DNA of 6,416 nt from Syntrophorhabdus sp. (GTDB lineage: Bacteria; Desulfobacterota; BSN033; UBA1163): the NCBI GenBank assembly GCA_020724025.1, contig DYHU01000223.1, positions 1 through 6,416 on the forward strand, given 5' to 3'. The number at the start of each line of letters is the position of its first letter. Position 1 is the stretch's first letter. Shown here piece after piece: positions 1-4,796 of the stretch. Both the position numbers and the translations under genes were made by a program. Under the pieces are notes generated by a model. The model saw nothing but the letters and a program-made list of their open reading frames with translations. It ran no database searches and was not told the DNA's origin.

Positions 1-13
1 GAAGAGGAGAAGC

Positions 14-286
14 ATGGCTGAAGTGAACGGTGAACTGATCGAGAAGCTTAAACAACTGATCATCACGAGATTGAAACTTGTGGACCTGACACCTGAGATG
101 ATCGAGAACGATGCCCCCCTTTTTGGCGAGGGGCTCGGACTGGACTCGATCGATGCCCTTGAACTGGTCCTGGGCCTGGAGAAGGAATTCGGTGTGATCA
201 TTCCGGATGCGGAGGTGGGGAGAAAGGTTTTTCAATCCGTCAGGACCATGGCCCAGTACGTCCTGGATCAAAAAGGAATGGTGTAA
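14..286 (+). CDS. Acyl carrier protein (phosphopantetheine-binding)
   Basis: Cytoplasmic carrier protein of 90 residues, a normal ACP length. It carries acyl intermediates as thioesters on a 4'-phosphopantetheine arm. The attachment motif GLDSIDAL is at residues 42-49, so Ser45 is the expected modified residue. Acidic helix II (ALELVLGLEKEFG) follows and would dock partner enzymes. The C-terminal part (IPDAEVGRKVFQSVRTMAQYV) fits helices III and IV. Start: AGGAG at 5-9 lies four bases before the ATG. The stop overlaps the start of the FabD-like gene (TAATG), which points to translational coupling and a shared task. The DSID motif and the neighbours suggest a dedicated pathway ACP rather than the housekeeping AcpP; this is inference, because no fabH/fabG/fabF neighbours are visible. 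ACP identity is very secure; the pathway is not. Confidence 0.95.
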   Translation: MAEVNGELIEKLKQLIITRLKLVDLTPEMIENDAPLFGEGLGLDSIDALELVLGLEKEFGVIIPDAEVGRKVFQSVRTMAQYVLDQKGMV

Positions 287-1191
287 TGGGAAAGATGGCC
301 TTCTGTTTTTCAGGTCAACTTCAAGAGAGACCTACCCTAAAAGAAGACCATCCCTTGAGGGGAGACCCCCATTTTGAAGAATGGGTGGAGAGGGCTTCCT
401 ATCAAACAGACTTTGACCTGATCAATTTTTCCTTCAAAGGAGAAGAGACCGGATTAAATCTCAAGCTCCAGGTATCGACCTATCTTCTATCGATGGTGTA
501 CTTCTTCCGGCTCCGGGCAGAAGGATGGGTGCCGGATGTCCTCACGGAACACAGCATGGGAATCTATGCCGCGCTGGCCGCTTCTGAGGCCATCAGTTTT
601 GAGGAGGGTCTTTTCATCACCGAATCGATCGGAAGGATTCTCGAAAGAGAAGCCACTTCTTCCGGGGGAGCCATGGCGAGCATTGTGGGACTACCCTTCG
701 GGGAAGTCGAGAAGATCAGCCAGGACCTGAACGGATTTGATCTTTCCATCGCCAATTATAACGGTTCAAGGCATTTCGTCCTTTCCGGAAAAGAGGAGGG
801 AATAGAGAAGGCCATTGCTCTCGCTCTTTCAAGGAAGGCCATCTCTGCCACCCGACTCACATTCAACATTGCCCTTCATTCTCCGGCCCTCTCCATCTTA
901 AGCGGAGAGATACAGGCTCTTTTGAAAGAGATTGAGATTCGATCGCCTAAATATCCCATCCTCAATCACTGGACCGTCAGACCATTAAGGGCAGAGGAGA
1001 TTAAAGACTTTCTCTCCCGGGAGGTCGGACAGCCTGTCTACTGGGATCGATGTGTCAAGAAACTGATTCAGGAAGGGGTGAACCGGTTCATTGAGGTGGG
1101 GCATGGAGCTACCCTGACCAAATTGATCCGATGGATCGATCGGGATGTGGAGGTTTTCTCTGCAGGGGATCGTTTCCAACTTACCCCCTGA
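286..1191 (+). CDS. FabD-like ACP acyltransferase, non-canonical active site
   Basis: A 301-residue protein with the fold signature of malonyl-CoA:ACP transacylases and PKS acyltransferase domains, and close to their usual size of about 310. Visible landmarks in order: N-terminal FSGQ (8-11, matching the FPGQG oxyanion segment), nucleophile motif EHSMG with Ser90, an NYNGSRHFVLSG segment (157-168), catalytic-type His198 in ALHSP, and a C-terminal GQPVYWDRCV...FIEVGHG stretch typical of the family. Two departures stand out. The first Gly of GHSxG is Glu88. By my hand alignment, the arginine that binds the malonyl carboxylate (Arg117 in E. coli FabD) is Ile115. The family knowledge is that this Arg selects carboxylated acyl groups, so the substrate may be a non-carboxylated acyl chain, or the enzyme may hydrolyse acyl-ACP. 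The start ATG shares one base with the ACP stop, and AGGA at 274-277 is a suitable ribosome site. Family call secure; malonyl specificity doubtful. Confidence 0.85.
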   Translation: MGKMAFCFSGQLQERPTLKEDHPLRGDPHFEEWVERASYQTDFDLINFSFKGEETGLNLKLQVSTYLLSMVYFFRLRAEGWVPDVLTEHSMGIYAALAASEAISFEEGLFITESIGRILEREATSSGGAMASIVGLPFGEVEKISQDLNGFDLSIANYNGSRHFVLSGKEEGIEKAIALALSRKAISATRLTFNIALHSPALSILSGEIQALLKEIEIRSPKYPILNHWTVRPLRAEEIKDFLSREVGQPVYWDRCVKKLIQEGVNRFIEVGHGATLTKLIRWIDRDVEVFSAGDRFQLTP

Positions 1192-1196
1192 CGTTC

Positions 1197-1274
1197 AAAT
1201 CCCCCCATCCCCCCTTTTCCCTCCGGGTCAGAGACCGCTCTGGGTCGGAGACTAAAGGGGGGCGAGGGGGGATT
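1197..1274. repeat. Long GC-rich imperfect palindrome (REP/MITE-like)
   Basis: The gap between the FabD-like gene and the thioesterase gene is almost filled by one inverted repeat. Left arm 1198-1217 reads AATC6 ATC6 T3; right arm 1254-1274 reads A3 G6 CGA G6 ATT, the reverse complement with one extra base and one mismatch. The symmetry continues inward with CTCCG (1221-1225) against CGGAG (1246-1250) and AGAG (1230-1233) against CTCT (1238-1241), centred near 1236. It would fold into a very stable hairpin in RNA. It has no coding capacity of its own and no T-tract, so it is not a standard terminator. Oligo-C/oligo-G palindromes of this style are dispersed repeats in many environmental bacteria. 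Confidence 0.8.
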
Positions 1275-1286
1275 ATAAGAGGATCG

Positions 1287-1709
1287 ATGAAATACCACGA
1301 AACACCTCTCCGAGTTCGATTCTATGAGGTCGATGCCTATGGGGTGGTCTGGCATGGTCACTATGTGGGTTGGTTTGAAGTCGGTCGAAATGAACTGACC
1401 GAGATGTTTGATATCGGTCCCCTTCAACTGAAAGAAAGGAATCTCCTGGCACCAGTCGTGGAAATGACCTGCCAGTATAAGCTCCCCGCTACCTTTGGCG
1501 ATTTGGTCATCATTCAGACGACGATGGAGAGGACAGAGGTGGCGAAACTGATCTTTCACTACCGGGTTCTCTCCAAGGAAAATGGCAAAGAATTGGCAAC
1601 AGGTTCAACAACCCATGTCCTCACAGACCTTAAGGGAAATCTCCTCTACCGGGTTCCCCCGGAGATCCTTGAGCGAATCGAAGCGATGAGGAATTATCTG
1701 GAGGTTTGA
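1287..1709 (+). CDS. 4HBT/YbgC-family acyl thioesterase (hotdog fold)
   Basis: A 140-residue protein of the 4-hydroxybenzoyl-CoA thioesterase/YbgC/FadM type, which hydrolyses acyl-CoA or acyl-ACP thioesters in the cytoplasm as a hotdog-fold oligomer. The N-terminal signature RFYEVDAYGVVWHGHYVGW (residues 11-29) matches the family pattern YxxTDxxGxVxHxxYxxWFE, with Asp16 as the likely catalytic residue and His23 and Tyr26 conserved. The ATG at 1287 is preferred because AAGAGG (1277-1282) precedes it and the product starts in the usual way for the family. An in-frame ATG at 1131 would add 52 residues, overlap the FabD-like gene and translate the palindrome, so it is rejected. Next to an ACP and an acyltransferase, it may release a finished chain or clear wrong acyl groups from the carrier (inference). 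Substrate unknown. Confidence 0.92.
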   Translation: MKYHETPLRVRFYEVDAYGVVWHGHYVGWFEVGRNELTEMFDIGPLQLKERNLLAPVVEMTCQYKLPATFGDLVIIQTTMERTEVAKLIFHYRVLSKENGKELATGSTTHVLTDLKGNLLYRVPPEILERIEAMRNYLEV

Positions 1710-1725
1710 TGTCAGAAGCTCAAAG

Positions 1726-1767
1726 AAGCAGGAGGCAGTAGGCAGAAAGCAGTAAGCAGTTATCAGT
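1726..1767. repeat. 7-base-period tandem repeat, GCAG type
   Basis: Six degenerate 7-base units lie in the gap between the thioesterase and first radical SAM genes: AAGCAGG, AGGCAGT, AGGCAGA, AAGCAGT, AAGCAGT and TATCAGT. GCAG recurs at exactly 7-base steps (1728, 1735, 1742, 1749, 1756; TCAG at 1763). The unit differs from the other heptamer arrays here, but the period is the same. No spacers and no palindromic unit are present, so this is not CRISPR. Confidence 0.8.
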
Positions 1768-1810
1768 TTTTGAAAATCCAGTAGAATGATGATGTGTTAA
1801 CTCAATGGGT

Positions 1811-1845
1811 ATTCCGCAATCCGCAATCCGCAATCCGCAATCCAT
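1811..1845. repeat. 7-base-period tandem repeat, AATCCGC type, abutting a start codon
   Basis: Five head-to-tail heptamers: ATTCCGC, three copies of AATCCGC, then a decayed AATCCAT. The last unit supplies the first two bases of the ATG at 1844, where I place the start of the first radical SAM gene. Translated in frame, the array gives a low-complexity peptide with a 7-residue period (NPQSAIR) that does not look like protein sequence. The array also replaces any Shine-Dalgarno site for that start. Confidence 0.85.
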
Positions 1846-3265
1846 GAAGGTTCTCCTGATTGACCCTCCTCACCGGCTCTTTCAGGGACTCCGAATGTGG
1901 ACCCCTTCTTTTGGCCTTCTCCAGTTAGCCGCTTATCTCGAAAGAGAAGGGATAGAAGTCCGGATCCTTGATGCCACCACGCTTACAAACTCCTGGAAGG
2001 ATCTTGCCTCCTTCGTTTCGACATCGAAGGCGGATGTCATCGGGATTACCTGTTCAGCCACCGGTCTCTCTCCCGAAGCACTTCAGACCATCCACCTCTG
2101 CCGGAAGCTCTCTCCTCATTCACACATCGTCGCAGGAGGAAGCCATTTCACATTGATGGCTGACCCCATCCTGAAAGAGATGAAGGAACTGGACTACATC
2201 GTTCTGGGCGAAGGGGAGGTGGCTTTTTCCCAACTCCTAAAAAAGTTGTCGGGCGGAGAAGATGGAAAGGATGTTAAGGGAATTGCTTTCCGGGACAACG
2301 GAAAGGTCATCCAAAACGCAAAACAGCCGATCATTCCAAATTTAGACTCTCTTCCTCTTCCCGCCTACCATCTCATTGATATGGAGAGAGACGCCTACTA
2401 CTGGCACGGGATGGGAAGGAGGGCCTTCGGTCTCTCCACCAGCCGGGGTTGCGGAGATCGGTGTGCTTATTGTTCTGAGACGAAGTTCTGGGAAGGGGTC
2501 TGGAGGGGCCGAAGCGGAAAGAAGGTGGTGGAAGAGATCTCTTATCTCTATCATCAACACGGAAAGAGCCTTTTCGTCTTCAACGAAAATACCTTCAACT
2601 GGAGCCGAAGGAGGGTGGAAGAGTTTCTTGAAGAACTGGGAAGGTCCGGCCTCCGGATTTACTTCTGGTTCCAGTCCCGAATCAAAGACATCTTGCGAGA
2701 TGAAGACCTCATCCCCGAGATGAAACGCCTCGGTCTGTATGAGGTCATGTTAGGGATAGAAAGCATTCATCCGGAAGTGCTCGACCGGTATGAAAAACAG
2801 CAGACCAGGGAGATGGCTCAGAAAGCCATCGACATTCTAAGAAAGAATAAGATCATGGTAATGGCCAATATTATGTTCGGAGACTGGGATGATTCCGAGG
2901 AAACCCTCAAGGAGGTCTTTCAATTTGTAAAAAAGCAGAGCGATTTCCTCGTCCTCACCATGACCACGCCTCTTCCAGGGACGAAATACTTTGAGGAGGC
3001 GGAACGACTGGGAAGAATCCGGGAAAAGGATTTTGGAAAGTATGACTTCATGCATCCCATTATGGATACCAAGTTCTTATCCGCCGGGGAGGTTCACCGA
3101 CTTCATCAGGCCTATCTGAAAAAATACTATACTCAACCGAAGATCCTTCTGGGAGGTTTCTTTAACCCGAACCCCTTCAAACGAATGGCCTACCGGCTCA
3201 TCCTTCGGTATGTCTGGGAGAATGCAACCAAAAGGCCGTGGAGGCAACCGAATCTTGATGAATAG
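1844..3265 (+). CDS. B12-binding-domain radical SAM protein 1 (BchE-like superfamily)
   Basis: A 473-residue cytoplasmic iron-sulfur enzyme. Residues about 1-135 form a B12-binding Rossmann-type domain (MKVLLIDPP start, PSFGLLQLAAYLE, GGSHFT, then YIVLGEGE). A linker containing LDSLPLPAYHLI leads to the radical SAM barrel with CGDRCAYC: Cys203, Cys207 and Cys210 ligate the [4Fe-4S] cluster that cleaves SAM. VMLGIES and TTPLPGT are typical later barrel strands. No DxHxxG lower-ligand motif is visible, as is common in this class. The reaction cannot be read from sequence; methylation, cyclisation and other C-C chemistry all occur in the family. An upstream in-frame ATG at 1805 would add 13 residues made mostly of heptamer repeat, so 1844 is chosen although neither start has a clear ribosome site. 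The C-terminus is basic and aromatic, possibly membrane-facing (weak inference). It is the most divergent of the three, with NEN where the others have DD in the strand after the cluster. Confidence 0.9.
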   Translation: MKVLLIDPPHRLFQGLRMWTPSFGLLQLAAYLEREGIEVRILDATTLTNSWKDLASFVSTSKADVIGITCSATGLSPEALQTIHLCRKLSPHSHIVAGGSHFTLMADPILKEMKELDYIVLGEGEVAFSQLLKKLSGGEDGKDVKGIAFRDNGKVIQNAKQPIIPNLDSLPLPAYHLIDMERDAYYWHGMGRRAFGLSTSRGCGDRCAYCSETKFWEGVWRGRSGKKVVEEISYLYHQHGKSLFVFNENTFNWSRRRVEEFLEELGRSGLRIYFWFQSRIKDILRDEDLIPEMKRLGLYEVMLGIESIHPEVLDRYEKQQTREMAQKAIDILRKNKIMVMANIMFGDWDDSEETLKEVFQFVKKQSDFLVLTMTTPLPGTKYFEEAERLGRIREKDFGKYDFMHPIMDTKFLSAGEVHRLHQAYLKKYYTQPKILLGGFFNPNPFKRMAYRLILRYVWENATKRPWRQPNLDE

Positions 3266-3298
3266 TTCGGAGTAATGAGTTCGTAGTTCGGAGTTTTA
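3264..3298. repeat. 7-base-period tandem repeat, AGTTCGG type, starting in a stop codon
   Basis: Five heptamers: AGTTCGG, AGTAATG, AGTTCGT, AGTTCGG and AGTTTTA. The first unit begins at the second base of the TAG stop (3263-3265) of the preceding gene, so the array starts as soon as coding ends. It is the inverted counterpart of the array at 3371-3405 and could pair with it in RNA. Confidence 0.8.
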
Positions 3299-3307
3299 AA
3301 ACATAAA

Positions 3308-3321
3308 AAGCAGAAAGCAGT
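3308..3321. repeat. Short GCAG heptamer pair
   Basis: Two heptamers, AAGCAGA and AAGCAGT, place GCAG at 3310 and 3317, seven bases apart. This is the same unit as the longer array at 1726-1767, so one repeat family occurs in two gaps of this window. It lies between the two inverted arrays at 3264-3298 and 3371-3405. Short and possibly chance on its own; the match to the other array makes it worth recording. Confidence 0.5.
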
Positions 3322-3336
3322 ATTGCAGCAGGTGAT

Positions 3337-4770
3337 ATGCAACAGGTAAGAGAAAGAAATTTAAGATCTTTACTCCGAACTCCGAACTCCGAACTCCGAA
3401 CTCGGCAACTGAAAAAGGTTCTCCTCATCTTTCCAAGAGAAAAGGGAGTTAAATTTTCTAACGACACCCTCTATCCCTTTCCCATGCTGGGGCTCACCCT
3501 TCTGGCCTCCTATTTTCCTGCGAGTTACGAGGTTAAAATTATCAATGAGGCCATCGAGGAGATCGATTTTAATGCGGATGTGGATCTGGCAGGAATTACT
3601 TCCCTGACCTGTGTGGCCAGACGAGCTTATGAAGTAGCAGACCGATTTCGCAAGAGAGGGGTGAAGGTTGTTCTGGGTGGAGTTCACTCCAGCCTTTTAC
3701 CCGAAGAAGCAAAGGAGCATGCTGACTCTGTCTTCGTCGGAGAGGCAGAAGGAATGCTCGACGGAGTTTTAAAGGACTTTGAGGCAGGAGCGCTCAAGCC
3801 ATTTTATAGGAGTGAGAAGTGGTCGGACCTGAAGGGATTGCCTCTGCCCAGAAGGGATCTCCTGGGAAAGCGTTACAGTCCTCTTTTTAAGGCGATTGAG
3901 ACGACCCGGGGCTGTCCCCATCAATGCGAATTCTGTTCCGTTCCCACAATCAATGGAAAACGTTACCGGACACGGCCCCTTGAGGAGGTGGATCAGGAGC
4001 TCTCCTCCATCATTCATAAGAAGGGAGAATATCTCTTCCTCGCCGATGATAATGTGATGGCCAAAGAGGACTATGCCTTAGCCCTTTTTGAGATCTTCAA
4101 GCGTCACCAGGTCAAATGGATGGGGTTTGCCACGGTCCAGATAGCAAAGAAAGAAGCCCTTCTCAACAAGGCTCAGGAAAGCGGCTGTATCTCTCTCTTT
4201 ATCGGTTTTGAATCCCTTTTCCAGGAGAATCTAAATGGGGCTTCGAAACGATTTGTCCATGTGGAGGAATTGTCCGAGTTGATCCAGGTCATTCAGAGGC
4301 ACGGAGTCGGCATCCATGGATCTTTCATTTTCGGATTCGATGGAGATGATTCGACGGTCTTCAAGAGGACCGTTGAATTTGTCCAGAGGAACCATATCGA
4401 ACTTCCCACCTTTTCCATTCTCACCCCCTTTCCGGGGACTCCCCTTCGAAAGCGACTGGAGGAGGAGGGGAGAATTTTTGACCATGACTGGTCCCATTAT
4501 GATATGAGCCATGTGGTCTTCAAACCGAAAAGGATGACCGTTCAGGAACTCCAGAACGGATACCTCTGGGCACAAAAATATACCTGCGCCCCCCGGTCGA
4601 TCTTGAAACGACTTCTCTTCGGGCCTAAACATCACTTTTTCCATTTTTTGATGTCCAATTTCGTCCTCCGTGGGGCTCAAATGGATGTAATCCGAAGGAT
4701 CAAAAAAGAATCCATTGCTCTTCACTCTTCCCCTCTCCCCGTGGGGGAGAGGGATGGGGTGAGGGGGTAA
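3337..4770 (+). CDS. B12-binding-domain radical SAM protein 2 (DUF4070-like tail)
   Basis: A 477-residue cytoplasmic iron-sulfur enzyme from ATG 3337. The conserved part begins at about residue 26 (KKVLLIFPREKG), giving a B12-binding domain to about residue 140 (GGVHSSLLPEEA, then SVFVGEAEG). The radical SAM domain follows with CPHQCEFC: Cys193, Cys197 and Cys200 bind the [4Fe-4S] cluster. FLADDN, FIGFES, GSFIFGFDGDD and LTPFPGTPL are typical barrel elements. The end (DWSHYDMSHVVF...LQNGYLWAQKYT) resembles the DUF4070 tail seen in many B12 radical SAM proteins, including the hopanoid-modifying HpnP/HpnR type. Both ends contain repeat DNA: residues about 10-23 come from a heptamer array, and the last 13 or so (SPLPVGERDGVRG) from a GC-rich palindrome. 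ATG 3337 has only a poorly spaced AGGTG; an in-frame CTG at 3409 sits exactly where homology begins (453 residues). Function beyond the family is unknown. Confidence 0.88.
   Translation: MQQVRERNLRSLLRTPNSELRTRQLKKVLLIFPREKGVKFSNDTLYPFPMLGLTLLASYFPASYEVKIINEAIEEIDFNADVDLAGITSLTCVARRAYEVADRFRKRGVKVVLGGVHSSLLPEEAKEHADSVFVGEAEGMLDGVLKDFEAGALKPFYRSEKWSDLKGLPLPRRDLLGKRYSPLFKAIETTRGCPHQCEFCSVPTINGKRYRTRPLEEVDQELSSIIHKKGEYLFLADDNVMAKEDYALALFEIFKRHQVKWMGFATVQIAKKEALLNKAQESGCISLFIGFESLFQENLNGASKRFVHVEELSELIQVIQRHGVGIHGSFIFGFDGDDSTVFKRTVEFVQRNHIELPTFSILTPFPGTPLRKRLEEEGRIFDHDWSHYDMSHVVFKPKRMTVQELQNGYLWAQKYTCAPRSILKRLLFGPKHHFFHFLMSNFVLRGAQMDVIRRIKKESIALHSSPLPVGERDGVRG
3371..3405. repeat. 7-base-period tandem repeat, AACTCCG type, inside the predicted 5' coding region
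   Basis: Five heptamers: TACTCCG, three AACTCCG and AACTCGG. They are the reverse complement of the AGTTCGG array at 3264-3298, with a spacer of about 72 bases. If translation starts at 3337 the array is coding and yields a low-complexity RTPNSEL-type peptide before the B12 domain. It ends three bases before the in-frame CTG at 3409. Confidence 0.85.
4731..4767. repeat. REP-like GC-rich palindrome overlapping the 3' end of a gene
   Basis: A perfect 10-base stem, CCCTCTCCCC (4731-4740) and GGGGAGAGGG (4744-4753), encloses a 3-base loop and is followed by ATGGGGTGAGGGGG (4754-4767). The second half lacks a left partner, so the element looks like part of a larger REP-type unit. It lies inside the coding sequence, supplies the C-terminal residues SPLPVGERDGVRG, and ends directly before the TAA stop at 4768-4770. 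No T-tract follows, so an intrinsic terminator is unlikely. Confidence 0.8.
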
Positions 4771-4796
4771 AGATTTTACACTAACACGAAAATTCC

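Noticed and set aside
1131..1286. Longer thioesterase reading frame starting at 1131
   Set aside because: It overlaps the FabD-like gene by about 60 bases and translates the palindrome into proline/arginine-rich sequence. The ATG at 1287 has a ribosome site and the normal family N-terminus.
1068..1559. 163-codon minus-strand open frame
   Set aside because: It lies opposite two well-supported genes, crosses the palindrome, and its product shows no recognisable domain. It is a shadow frame.
1770..1800. Possible promoter before radical SAM gene 1 (TTGAAA at 1770-1775)
   Set aside because: At the right spacing there is no acceptable -10 box (only TGTGTT or TGTTAA-like), so the support is too weak to list.
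1726..1845. CRISPR-like array
   Set aside because: The units are 7 bases long, directly adjacent and without unique spacers; no cas gene is present.
4231..4725. 164-codon minus-strand open frame
   Set aside because: It is antisense to the radical SAM domain of a well-supported gene, with no recognisable motif or ribosome site.
4731..4770. Intrinsic terminator after radical SAM gene 2
   Set aside because: The hairpin is strong, but it lies inside the coding sequence, has no T-tract after it, and the next gene begins 26 bases beyond the stop.
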